Source of the DNA: Brachypodius melanocephalos
Taxonomy: Eukaryota > Chordata > Aves > Passeriformes > Pycnonotidae
Direction: 5' to 3'
NCBI GenBank assembly: GCA_013398615.1
Contig: VZSR01000393.1
Location: 5,965,496-6,029,495 of the forward strand
Length of the DNA stretch: 64,000 nt
Positions 24,081 through 37,137 of the stretch are shown here, one piece after another (position 1 is the stretch's first letter; the number at the start of each line of letters is the position of its first letter). A model generated the notes under the pieces. That model was not told the DNA's origin. It worked only from the letters and a program-made list of their open reading frames with translations, and ran no database searches. The translations under genes were made by a program, and so were the position numbers.

Positions 24081-26498
24081 AAAGCAGCAAATTAGCAATC
24101 TTTCAGTAACCATTTAAAGGCTAAGGTCAAATGAAATGTAGCTCTTAGCTCTGAATATACAATCTAATTTTTCTTGTTTGTTCCTTTGTGCCATTTCATA
24201 TAGAAGTTGTAATGACAGAATTCTTAAAAATGTTTGCTACCAGCATGGGGAAAAAAAAGCCTTCTTACATGTCAGAGGCAGCAGGTATGAAGGTCTATCT
24301 TGAGATTCTCCATTTTACTAAGTAGAAATCTCTTTCCACTGGATGGATAGTAGTTCTGACACCTCTTCAAGGTTCACATCAAGTATTGAAAGTTTATTTC
24401 TTTTTGAAAATAAACCCAACAGTGCTCAACAGTACTGAGATCTTCATCCTATCTTCCTTTCCTGGTGAGCTTCTCCTTACTTATTGCAGGGTTTTTAGGT
24501 CAGAAGAATGGTTAGCCTTTAAAAATCGAGGGTTAAAGTTTGGGGAGAGAGAAAGTAGTGGCTCATGTGGAGAAGAGAGGCACTTTGGTAGCTGAAGATG
24601 AATTAAAGTCTCACAGCAGGGAGCTGCTGCTGACCTGTTACCTCTAATCATTCCAGAGCCTTTCTGGGGTGGACATTTGCTCCAGCTGCAGCTGAGTCAT
24701 TGGTGAACCTGAATTAATACAGCTTCTGGTACGGGTATTTTGCAAGAGTGAAATGGTTCAAAAAAGCATAAATTCTGGTGCAAGCAGAATACCTGCTTGT
24801 TCACACTAGAAATATTTGTTGGTGCAGCTGCTACCAATGGCTTTTCATCGGGGATTATTCCCTTTTAGAGACAAAGGCTTAAGTGATGAAGAAATTCACT
24901 GGGCAACTATAAAGTGAGTGAAATTTTGCTCTCAAATAAAAGTGAAATACTGAGAATTGTTTTGAAATTGTCTTGTGTGGGAGATGCTGTATAATTGTGG
25001 TGGTTTGTTCTTCCTTCTAAAATCTGCACTGCTTTGGCCAGTGGCCAGCAGAAGAATTGCATTCTGACAGCTTTGCCTTTTTATAATCCTATCAAATACT
25101 TTTAACTACCCAATTAAGGCAGTTTCTCTTCCACTAACATGCTTTTTTCCCTTGTATTTTCCATCAAGACTTTTTTTTTGCCAGAGTTTAAATACTTGAA
25201 TTACTGCTTCAAAACGACAGTTGAACATTTTTAGGTATGCTGAGATCACTTCAGGTGATTTTTTTCTGATAGGTTGTCATGACTTAAGGGCTCTACAGAT
25301 CCTAAGCAGTGGCATCTGAATGAAGTTTCAGTGCATGTGGAGTCTGGCCGTGGGTTTCAATGTGTTGTCTTTTCTGTCTATTCTCTTTGTAACAAAAAAA
25401 AATATTTCTGGGAATTTCCAAGGAGTACAGTACACTTAATTTTTAATTGTCAAGATAGCTGACAGTTTATTATGGTACCATGAATAAATTATTTCAGGGT
25501 TCACACTTAAAACAAAGACGGAATATTTTCTTTTTTCTTTTAAAGCTGACATTTTGAATTTATATTAAACATAGTATCACCTGGATACACACTGCATGAA
25601 AATTTAGACTATTCATAATGAATTATTAACCCAGAACTTTTACCCTTTCTTAGATGCACTGGAGATGCTCCACAGGATACTACAGGGATATGAGTGTGAG
25701 AGAGAATAGGGGGTTTCTAATAAGAGGTATAGCAGGCTGCAGTACCAGTGGATGTCATTGTTCAGCAGCTATTTTCCATAAGAGAAGGTATTTTATTACT
25801 GAGTGTTGTGCAGAGACCTCTGAATGTATCGTTAGAAGCACAGTAATTTATGGATTTACTTTAGGTAACCTCCTCAAATCTGGGTTAACTGTATACTCAG
25901 GATTGTAGTTTAAATGTAGTCAGTGAAACTCTAATCCAATTAGCAACAGTGCACATTTATAATAATGGTATTTAAAATGTCTAGGTTTAATCTTGTCTCA
26001 GTTCTATTTGAAGAGTTGACAGTGTCCACGTACCTCTGCAAGTCTTTTTGGAACAGTCAGCTGTTTTTTCAAAATTAAATAATCAGCTGCAGATAAAATT
26101 CTTCAGCTTTGGTTAACATTGTGGTAGGTGGCTTGAAAATGCAAAAGGGTGCAGGCAGAACTTTTCTGAATAAAAAATGCAAAATTTGTCTTGTGTTCTT
26201 TGATTCACTTGTATTAGATGAATAACTGAAGAGCATCAAGACAAATGTTACAACAGGAGGAAGGCTGCTATTGATTTCTGTGGACTTTGAATCATATTCT
26301 CAGGGTCATATCAATGATTGTCAGAAAATGTAGGATATTATGGGCTTGAGCCTTTTTTTCCACTGTAGTCCTAGAATATGAAAATACATGGAGTTGTATA
26401 ATCAGCAAACTCCATAAAAAGACCTTGACCTGAATGTTATGAGAAGACTTTTTTCTCTTTTCAACTCCTTTAATGTATTTGTTTTAATACCAAGATGT

Positions 26499-26502
<4 letters not shown>

Positions 26503-26533
<31 letters not shown>
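26503..26533. repeat. Poly(A) tract, 31 bases
   Basis: A run of 31 A on the plus strand. The sequence before it is not a recognisable retrogene or LINE. Two nearly identical gaggaaaaatg segments follow within 70 bases. Confidence 0.9.
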
Positions 26534-26538
<5 letters not shown>

Positions 26539-26700
26539 AATTACTGAGGAAAAATGTTACTGAGGAACTGAGCTCCTGAGGAAGTAACTGAGGAAAAATG
26601 AGTTAATCCTTAGATAGTTAATATACAAGCCTCAAGCCCCCCCAGTTAGTTGGCATACAAGGCTGGAAAAAATGAAGATTAGCAAGGGCTAAGATATGGA

Positions 26701-26713
26701 CCCCCCCCCCCCC
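26701..26713. repeat. Poly(C) tract, 13 bases
   Basis: Thirteen C followed by gccctgcccc. The complementary strand is a G-run that could form a quadruplex. It is unusual within AT-rich surroundings. Confidence 0.9.
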
Positions 26714-27951
26714 GCCCTGCCCCAAATGCTGGTGACTTTTGCTGTACTTGTGATCATTTTCACAATTTAGTCTTCCAAAGCATCTTACCTGGTTGCTACT
26801 TAGTAACTTTCTTAGCCAGTGGAGAGCTGGAGTATTCTCAATATATCTCTACATGATAAATGTCTTATTTGAAAACATTACTTAGGATGTGAAATGATAC
26901 TGTCCCTCTGACTTTCACCATCTCAGTGGAGATTCAATTTTTAAAATTTTTAAATAATCACTTCAATGTTTCTTCCTTTACCTTCTTTCATTTTTGGCTG
27001 ACATTTTCAACCTTGGTTTAGTTAGTTTTCTGTCTTTAAATTTTATTCAATTATACTACTTGGGAGTAGCAATTTCTGAGTGGCAATGCTATCTGACCTG
27101 TAATTCCTTAAGGTCAGACCTAAGTCCAGCATAGAGCATTAAAACAGGGATAGAAACAGAGTGCTGATGCTACATAGCAATATCAAGAAGTGTAACGAGG
27201 GCAGATAGTTCTTTAAAAATCCTGCCACACATAATTAAAATATTTTCCTATTTCGAACAAAATTTTTCCCTTTCTAAAAATTGAAGTTCGAAGGTTCAGT
27301 TGAGCTACTATTTGCTTAACATGGAGCACTAAGTTAAGCACAGAAGAATGTGTTTTGGTCTTCTCTAGTTCAGAATGTTTGGGGAGAGACCAGCTGAATC
27401 AGTCTCTCAGCAATCTCTGATGTTATCACGTTTATAGCAAACAGCACTGTCTAAAGGGTTCTGGACTTCACAGATTCTTGTAATCCTTTCTGTACTTTCA
27501 TGACATTATGAAGGTCTGTTTTATTTATCTTTCTAGCTACAAGATCTCGAAATTGATATTTAGGAATTATTTTACTTGTTGAGATAGATGGGATGAATTT
27601 GACCCCTAGTTTGATAGGCTTCATTTGGCTAAAGTATAGGACATGCTTATGGTTCTTCAGTTGGACTCAAAAAAAGTCATAGAAAGGTCCATAGCTGCAT
27701 TGAAGAATTTCAATAAATGTGGAAACGACTTTGAAAATAAAACATGAAAGAATTAGAGCAGTGCCCATTTTCAGCTTTAACTGTAGTCCTTTGCACAGAA
27801 GCTTGAATTTCTGCAGACCAGAAGAATTAATAGCTCTTTTTATTTTGTAATTCTAATGTAACCAGCCAGGAGATAGTTGGAAATCTGGGTGCATCTTGTG
27901 TTTACAGACCTGTGATTCCTGATTTCCATGGATGTTCTTAATTTTTAAGTA

Positions 27952-27953
<2 letters not shown>

Positions 27954-27978
<25 letters not shown>
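27954..27978. repeat. (TA)n microsatellite
   Basis: Twenty-five bases of uninterrupted TA alternation, followed by a degenerate gtatataaaatata extension. Confidence 0.9.
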
Positions 27979-27985
<7 letters not shown>

Positions 27986-30900
27986 AAATATATTTTTTAA
28001 AAATCCAGCCGGATTTTCTCCCTGTGAAAGTCCAAAATGGACTTATTACTGATCTGAGTGAAGGGAAATTCATTTCCCTTTATTAACAGACCCACCATTA
28101 CTGTTATGGTGCAGAAGACAGTAATTAAAATATAGTTAACATAAGCCACTCTCATTTTGAAACTGCCTCAGTTTGCAGCCCAGGGGTAAGCCAAGTAATT
28201 AAGTTTGGCTGGAGCACTGAAGGGAAGATGCATCTTACTAGATAAAAACCCAAAATAGTTTGGGCAGTACTGGCACAGCAGAAGGCTCCCATGTGTTCCC
28301 TGAGTGCTGTTTGTGGCTCTTAGTGGATGCATTGCTCTAAGTGACATTAATTTGATTAAACACTAGAGTTGAGTTTTATATGTCAAACCTCGGTCATTCT
28401 CCAGGATGTCCAGTCCATCCTACAAAAGCGATGTCTCTGCATCCAAAAACCCAGCAGTAGAAGTGCCTCTGACTGCAAAAACACCCAGCTTGCTGCAAGA
28501 TCAGGCAGTAAAAAGGAGTCACTTGAAGTGAATAAAAAACAACAACTTGAGTGATTTGTGGATGGACTGGGAATGGAAGCCAGAGGAATATGAATAGATA
28601 GGGTAAAGCTGGAAATGACCAGTTCTGTGGTAAAATGAGCATATGATCCTAATTCCACAAAAAGGTGCAGGAAGTGCCCATCTCTGAGGCTTAAATTTTG
28701 TGGAACTTGTTATTTACATGGAAGATAAAAACATGACAAAAACATTCACACTTCCAAAAATTTGTGGGTGTATTTGTCTCTTCAAGTACTGCGAGTTTGA
28801 GTGAACATTTCCAGTGTGACTGTCAGTGTCAGTCCTGTTATTTCAGTTCTGCCTGTACATTCCAATGTTTCCTGTAACATAGCTATGATGTAACATATGG
28901 TAGAAATATATGTATATATACATAAGTATATTGATTAGCATAAATTCCTCATTTACTGACTGTTGCAAATTAAACTGAGTCTTCACTGAGAATTATGATC
29001 TCCAATAACATCAGCAGGGATTTTTTTCAGACTCCAGAAGACATCACAGTGTTAGCAGAACAGTATAGGTTGCTCCATTTCTTCAGAATCCTATATTTTA
29101 GTACTATTTTCGCCACAGTTTTGTTCAGCCTTTCATTTGCAATAGTCTGTTAGGTGGTGTGAAACACTGTGTCCTCTGACTGAAACCAGTTAACACATCT
29201 GATGTGAAGAATTTAAGAGGATGCTTATCTTGTTGAAGAAAAACTTGTCTCAGGTCTTTTCTTTCTGGTGAAAAAGAATAGAAATAGACTCTGGCTTCCT
29301 GGGCAACAAGTTCTCAATAAAAGAACTTCTATTGCCTATGAACACATCTGAGGTTTTGCTGAGAGCATTCTGGTTGCCACATTTTTCTGTACTAAATGTG
29401 CTCTCAGTCAGATACTCTGTTAAAACGTTCTTTGGGACACTCTGTCCTTAAAGAAGTATGATACAGAACTAAATTCTGTTTTATTTGTGTTATATAGAAA
29501 ATAAGCATATGCATGTGTTCATCATGATTTTATATTTATTCATTTTTAAATCTGTTTGTAGCATGTTACATTAGCTGTAGCATGATTGATAAATTCAAAA
29601 CTGAGAGAGTGGTTGTACGGGGCAGGAAAGGGACAGGCTTGTCTGCCAGGGTTTCACTGAGCTACAGACAGCTCTCAGACTGCTCCTACCAGAGAAAAAA
29701 ACTCAGTGTAAATTGTGGTGATAAAAATGAATAATATGAAGAAGAAAAATCATGTCCAATTATACTCTACAGTTTAATATTAAATGCTAATTTACTTTAC
29801 TTGTCTGGAATTTAGCTCAATGCTAAATAATGGCTGCTACCTCTATTGATTTGGGGAATGACTTAAAGAATTCTTCCAAACCTGAGTCAAACTAGCTGTA
29901 CTCAGAGTGAAAGTGATAGGATGATAGGATGTGTCTGTTACAAACTTAGCACATCTGCTGTTTCTTTGAGCTTTTCAAAGAAGCTTGAATTCATATTACT
30001 TTGTCAATTGTGATTTGAAACTCCTAAAACATAGACTGGGGAGTGTGTGTGATTTCATAATATATGATTTTCTTGTGACTGGCATTATTATTTTGCAAAA
30101 TAATTCCCACCCCTAAAATTCTCCAGTAAATTCATGGAACTACAAATTCACTGTTTTGTTTTTAGTATCTCTGTGCATCATCAGTGAAGGCTGAATGGAC
30201 AGTCTGTGGTATGCAGAGTACAGAAAATTGGTGCTGCAAATGCTTTTCTTCCTTGGGCATTCTGCAAAGTGGGAAGCCACATAGGGAACACTCAATTAAG
30301 GCATAAGGTTACCTAAAAAAATACCTAAAAAATAGCAGTGCTTTAACTTATGAAAAACGTTAAGAATATCCACAGGGAAAACCTTTGGTTCTGCAGTTTC
30401 ATATTTAGATTACCATAGCTGGAAGTTAATTAGCCCTGCTAGCCTTTTTCTTTTGGGCTAATTAGTAAGAAAACTGGATATAAAAAGTCAAAGTCATTTT
30501 GAGAGAAAGAACTTCAACATTTTGTACAGAGCAATCCCTTTGGAGGATATTATCTCCATAATGACCATAGGATGCTCTCCATTCTGACAGGATGTAGTTG
30601 TACAGTCTCTGGACTCATTTAGACAATGTCTTAGTCATTAATGATTTCAGGCCTAGCTGCTTGCAATTGCCAGATGAAACCACATGACATGTTGTTTAAT
30701 TATGCAATGATCAGCAGCCTTTACATTTTAATTAGGGAGCCACTGTAATGAAGCCGTCCCACTTTACATATGGCTTCTTGGGCTGAAAGGTTGTCTTTGC
30801 TAATTGGTTGTTTGGAAATGTAATTTTGACACAGCAATACAGGTAGACTTGTCTTCACTTCTAATGTGTTTCCTGATCTCTTTTTTTTTGATCTGGCTAA

Positions 30901-33540
30901 TTAGTGCTAATAATTTAAAAGCTGCATGGCATTCCAAAACTCCTGCTGTTTACTATATGTATGATAGTTTTGTTAACAGATTTTAGTATTGTTATACATG
31001 GTGACATATTGCTAGTGCCTGCTCACAATTTCCTTTTGTTTTGTAAGATTACAGGGACTTTAGCATCACACTATTCTTTCAGTTAGCTGTATGTGAAACA
31101 GATTCCTGATGCAAGGAGTTTAACTAAAACTTAATAACCATTTTCAATATTCTTTAGAGAATACTTGCATTGGAATATGCATGATCTTTTGAGTTTAGGT
31201 TTTTCAATGATTAATTCATGAATATATCTGCAAGAATGCCAAGATCTCCAAAATGATCAAAGCTTATCCTTCCACTGCTGTTTGTTTTCATTTCAAGTCA
31301 AAGCTGTCTTGTTTGTTTGTTTACTTTAAAAAATAATAGTCTGTTCTTTCCACTGGGTTTTTGATATAATTTTGACAAGTAAAAATATTAATTTACATTG
31401 AAGAATCAAATAGCTGAAGTTTCCATCTCCCCCTGCATTATATTGTGTGATATGATTAGCAGAAACATTCCCAACCTGTTCCACCAATCCAGCCCACGTC
31501 CTATGTCTCTATCCTATTTGGTGCTTCATTTTATTTACAACAAGAAAGTAGACAAAGTTCATCTTTGTTCCTCTTAGGGATGGCTGTTGATGAGGATCGT
31601 AGCTCAAAAATATTTGTCTCTGAGTCCCTTAAAGCTACTTTTGCATACATCCAGTTGGACAAAATATAAGTTGCTTCAGTTAGTCAAGAGACTCAGCAGG
31701 AATGATTCAGGCCACGTTACCACTGCTCACTTGTTAGAGCTCTCTTCTGGTCAGACTAACATTGATTAAATCCAAGGTTATTTCACATGACACTCCCAAA
31801 CCTTTTACCATCCTTCTCAGAGATTCCTTTAGGTTTCCTATTCAGCAGCTTCTGACAGCCACCAGGCTTTAGATCCATATGAGTTCTCAAAAAATACTGT
31901 TTCATTTGAAAGATTTCCTGTGCATTTCAGAAAATCAATCCCATAGTTCTCATTTGTTACTAAAGTAGAGGTGTTAGAGTGGGGAGATACTGTGCTGTGT
32001 ATTTTTATTTTTATTTTGCCTAGCAAAACAAAGACTTGAGAATGATGAAATAATTTTGCAACACTGTTAAAAATTAGCAACAATCTCTCAACTGTTAGAA
32101 GACTAACAAGAACTTGCACCACCTGCTATCGGGCAGTCAAATCATTTTGTCTCCTGTGTCACAGATATTTATGTGCATCACTATTGTTTCTTCAGCCAAG
32201 CCATCCATATTCCTTATCTGAAGTGAATAATGTTTGTAGGAGGTAGAAGGTTATCTTGATAATTACTTCCTCTGCTTAATACTTTATTGTATAACTTTTT
32301 TTTTTTTGTATTTGTTACTTGGCTTGGCATATACCACTAGGGTACTAGAACTCTACGGGTGTTGTTAGTAAACCTAAAAGTTATGCTCAAGCAATTGGAT
32401 TTGACTATGTATGATTTTCTGGTTACTTCTTTATATCCAGCAATCAGGACATGATCCTTCATGGTGCTGAGTGATTGTGCCTTTATTTCCCATAGCAAGT
32501 GAGTCAGTGTTTCATCTTTACCCTGGTAGCAATGTCTAATTTTATTGAGTACTTTTGTAGGCTAAGTTAGAACAACTTCAGAATAGCCAGCAGGACCATC
32601 TACACACTTAGGACTTTACCAGCTCAAGGCTTGTACATGCTCAAGAAAACTCCAATGGGATAATAAAGCACTTGCTCCTGATCCAAATGGCATCTTTAAA
32701 AGGAAACTGCTTTTGCGGTTGTGAAGTTGCTCACAACTTCTCATTTGAAATGCACTATATACAGACATCTCTGGTTACCTGCCTCCTCCAGGGGACTCCT
32801 GTGACACACTGACACATTTACACATTGGTCTGAGGGAAAAGAAAAACTTCATGTCATTTCAGTAAACCAATACAATTCAGCTCATGCTAACATGAATCGA
32901 AACCTATTGTGCTTCTGGTTTTGTAGGTTGAAAGTTTTTCTAATGAGAAAAAAATCTTTGTGTAAAATTTGTTTCTGTTGATCATAAATGCTTTTGAAAA
33001 AATGCCTTCTTGATCATGTTCATTTTCTGTTGCATATTTCATGTTGTTTAAACATTTATTTGGAATTTAGAGAGATGCCTTCAGTGAGCTGGTCTTTTAA
33101 AAATGTAATTATGACAGGGTATAGAAAAGAGAATAGTAGATAAAGGTACTCAAATCATTAGCTGGTGATTTGCTAATAATTATGTCTGCATTTCAGGTTT
33201 GTAACTATTTGCCAGAATAGATTTAAGTTAGATACTTTTGAATTCGAAGTAACTATCTAAATTAAAAGTATGTTGCCAAAATTTTAGTTGTTGCATCAGG
33301 ATTTTTATGATCCTGAATTTTAATAGTGCTATATCAGCATAGCTGGTAAAATACCTGAGAAGCATGAACAGGATTATTGTTCCCTATGGTTGGCTGAAAA
33401 TATTAAGTATTCAGCCTATATCTTATTTGTGCATTGCACAGCACTATCTGGCATCAAAACAAAATGTGATTTATTTGTAACCCAAGGGAGGGATGGGGAT
33501 ACCTCCTATAAATGCTTAGCAAAGAAATAAACTATAGTCT

Positions 33541-33880
33541 TCCAGCACCAGTGGGAACAATTCTGTAGATCTGAGTTTGCAGCCAGGGCCCAAGTACACC
33601 CAGGTGGTCATAGAGGATCCAGGTCTGTGTCTACAACCAGGTTAACTGAAAAATGCCACTCACACAGCAGAACAGGAACCAGGATTGCCTCATGCAGAAG
33701 TGCAGGTTCTATACCCCACATCCTGCTGATGGGATGTGTCCACCATGTCTGGCAGAAAACTTGCTGCTCTTGCTGCTCTTGCTGCTCAGCAAGGCTGGGA
33801 TGCTGCCTGTGAGAATGAGAGGTTCCTGTGTCTTAAAGCGACTGGTTAAACAGCTGGGTAGAGATAACAATAAAGCCTGA
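33541..33880 (+). other. Unclassified moderate-GC segment ending in an AATAAA signal
   Basis: About 340 bp with higher GC than its flanks, containing a (TTGCTGCTC)3 tandem at 33761-33787 and an AATAAA hexamer at 33869-33874. The two overlapping ORFs here (61 and 75 codons) show no recognisable domain. It could be a decayed solo LTR or another old retroelement; I cannot assign a family. Confidence 0.3.
33761..33787. repeat. (TTGCTGCTC)3 minisatellite
   Basis: Three perfect 9-bp copies at 33761-33769, 33770-33778 and 33779-33787. Confidence 0.9.
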
Positions 33881-36283
33881 CATTGGCTGGGAACTGCAAG
33901 TGCTTCTTGGTCATGCTAAGCCTCTTTCTCTGATCCTTTTACCAGATAAAGCAGAATATTTGATAATGTACAAGTTTTTTCCCAGTGTTTTAAATATAAG
34001 TGACGCAGAAGATAAAGCATTAATATGATAAAACAACCAGAGTGGTATGTCTGGCTAACTTCTGCAACTACTGAATATTAGTTTTAAACACACACAAAAA
34101 AATGTTTTTAAACTAATTTAAAGTAATTTCTCTTTAACTGGTTAAAGTGATTGGTATCTTTTAAAAGATGATTAATGGTATTATCACCTACTATACATCC
34201 TTAAATATATGTATGATATAACTTCTCTATTATTTGGGGAACCTGAATGGTAAACATTAACATTAAGCCTTAATGCTAAAAAGAAGTGATAACAATCATA
34301 ACAGTATGAGCCCAGGGTATCCCACAGCAGTTCAGTGACTCACGGCTTATCATTACTTGATTGGATTAAGCCTGTAATGGAATTCCCTATCCAATTTCTA
34401 CAAGATTTCTAAATATCTCACACTGTTTCATCTTTGTTTTAAAAATAGTTTTCAACCTTTTTTACTGTACTACACAATCAAAAGACCTCATGGTTGCTAT
34501 ATTGTGCTAGTATGAGCTGGTGCACCGAAGTCATGAAGACTGATTTTCATATATCTTGGGCTACCTACATTCTTATTTATCTATCAAATGAACATTCATC
34601 CCTATAATATGAATATGAGTTTTTGCTCTATCACTTAGATAGAGAGAAGAAATCCAAGCACATTAAGTATGTCTCTACAGAGAGAAGCATCACAGAGCAG
34701 AGTCCTGGACTGACACCCCTAAGCCTGTGCTAGAGCCCAGGGCAATAGAAATCTAAAGGCAGGGTTTACTGGCTTCGGTGGCTACTGCTTCAGCCTTCCT
34801 TTAATCTTTGTGTATTTCCATGCTTCTGTCTTTCAGTCTTTCCTCTTAGATCCTCGTGTATTTCCATGCTGGTGCAAGGCAGCAACAGCACAGCAACCCC
34901 ACCTCACTCCACCTTTGCTACACGTTCATAGTGACATCTAAGTTTAACAGAAAACAAGGCACAAAGTTTGCATCCACATGACATAAATTGGTGCCTGGAT
35001 TGGTAATTTCTCTCCTTAGAAATACCTGAAGGTTACAGAACATTCACTGTGGTGTCCAGAGATTCTTCAGAACCAGCAGTGAGCCCTGCAGATGTATCTG
35101 CTGAATGCTGTGGGAGATCAGCTTTCAATTCCATCTTACATGCTCATCTCCAAAAATATTTGGAAATCTTAGGGATTAAATCTCTGACAGTGGTTAAATT
35201 CTGCCTTTTGTTGTTTTATAGAAATAAATCTGACAACAAATACCTATGGAAATATATTTTTATTATGTAAAGAGAATGGGATAGGAATTGCATCATAACT
35301 ACCTTGGAAGTTATACAGACACCTTGAATACTTTCAATTTGTACTAAAAAAGATGCTTCCCATTACAGAGCTGACCTTGATATATCTCAAAATGAACATG
35401 GTGGGGGTCGTTTATACCCGGAAAGCTTTTGGCCATTGGGATAAAAACAAAATAATGAACACCACCCCCTTCTAATAGATCAGAATGCTCTGATGGAGAG
35501 TCCTTGTACTGCAAGATCTGTGTGTGGTGTCCTGAACGTGAAAATTTCAGTCTGTTACTTATAAGAAGAATCTGCTGCTGGTAAAAAGAGCACTCCTTTT
35601 TGTTTTTTCATATGAATTACTGTATGTTATCTACAATTCTCATTATCTGGCTCCCTTTTTTAAACTTGTGCAAACCAGCTTGTATTAAATTGCCTTTTTT
35701 ACTAACTGGGTGTGGTGAAAAAGCAGTGACTAAGAAACATGATCACTAAAGGTGGTTTTTATTGTTTGAAGCTGTTAGTTACACAGTTTATTACGTCTCA
35801 GCTGTTTTGGACAGTTTACTTCATGTTAATCCAATTAAATATTTTAAGCAGTGACTTTATTTAAATAACATTTTTCTTCCAGCACAGCTGCCCCTGAGTT
35901 TGACAAAATAATTTTACTGCATGATGAACTTTGCTGGTACAAAGAGTAGCTAGACCAGCTAGTTTCAGAAAATTCAATTTTTTAAAAAAATAAATTCTTT
36001 TTTGTTAATATTTTATTTTTCCCACTTCATGCTTTCCTAATTTTATGTGTGATTTATAACAGCTACTGTATGTTCTTGCTGCTACATCATGACAAGATAA
36101 TATAGTAGCTGATCAAAAATAAAATAACTGGAATAATTTTAAGACTTGTAAGCACATGAAAATAAAACATTTATATTACTTATTATTCAGCTATTATAGT
36201 GCCAACATTTATTGCAAAAATATTTTGCAGAGGTATAACAAATTGTGAAAGTTACCCTTTAAAAATGTACTTTCATGAGAAGC

Positions 36284-36305
36284 AAAAAAAAAAAAAAAAA
36301 AAAAA
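36284..36305. repeat. Poly(A) tract, 22 bases
   Basis: A run of 22 A, preceded by tttcatgagaagc and followed by gaagtaggcagg. No retroelement is recognised beside it. Confidence 0.9.
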
Positions 36306-37077
36306 GAAGTAGGCAGGGAAAAAGTCGAAAAGGAAGATTTAGTAAGAAAGTAAGATTCTGAATTTTAACTGACTCCTAGAAAAGTGGAGGTAATTTCTAT
36401 CCATGCCCTTGTGGATGTGATCTCAGCTGTCCTTACTGAAGATCTTGCACCCTGACTCATGGAGACTGTGCCCAGGGGGCACGGAGCAGCCTGGAGGGAG
36501 CTCTGAGGATGGCAGTGACTCTTCCAGAGCAGTTTTCTGTTCATGCCCTTTGAAAACCACTAATGCTGACCAAAATACAGTGAATTAAAAGTTCATTGTG
36601 GCACAAGAAAGAGGCAAAAGCCAAACCTTGTTTTGTTTCCACAGGCTTTAAGTTTCATGTTACAAGCTATTGTTGTTGGAATAAAGGAAAAATTAAACAC
36701 GAAAATTAGTCTTCTTGAAGTGAATTTTTAATAGGAACTTCTCCATAGGACAAGTTTAGTGTGAGTTCCAAGGTTTATTTCTTTCTGCAAACATTGACTT
36801 TTTTTGCCTGGCAAAAGTTTTTCACCTGTGTGTCATTGCAGGTTATTTAGAGAAAGTATCTAATTTACATATGCAAAAATATTAAATTTAAAATTCCCTT
36901 ATAGTGACAAGTACAGGTGAGTTACAGAGATCTTTAAAAGTAGTATATTTTTGAAATATAGATGAAATTTTATAACTCAAGTCCATGTTAAAGAGAAGAT
37001 AGGTTCTGCAGATTGGTTCAGATAGGGAACTCAGGGAATTAATATGTTTTTATACAGTTTGAAAAGAAGAGCAACCT

Positions 37078-37137
37078 TTGGTTGGACCTGATCTTAGAGA
37101 CCTTTTCTAGCCTTACCAATTCTGTCATCCTATGGCT
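37078..37137 (+). mobile_element. CR1 LINE 3'-tail remnant
   Basis: The stretch ggttggacctgatcttagag, then accttttctagcc and attctgtcatcctatgg, matches the plus-strand CR1 3' end including a decayed terminal repeat (attctatg type). Only about 60 bp is present. Confidence 0.7.

Larger units (their letters stand above)
23576..33540. other. AT-rich intergenic DNA with simple repeats
   Basis: No gene can be supported. It contains an AT-rich low-complexity block at 23930-24080, an A31 tract at 26503-26533, a C13 tract at 26701-26713, a (TA)n microsatellite at 27954-27978, and a 41-codon ORF at 28406-28531 that is discussed as a finding. The remainder is unremarkable AT-rich sequence. Confidence 0.6.

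Noticed and set aside
28383..28658. Minus-strand ORFs of 91 and 82 codons
   Set aside because: They overlap each other and the small plus-strand ORF. Their Leu/Phe/Ser-rich products look like antisense reading of purine-rich DNA.
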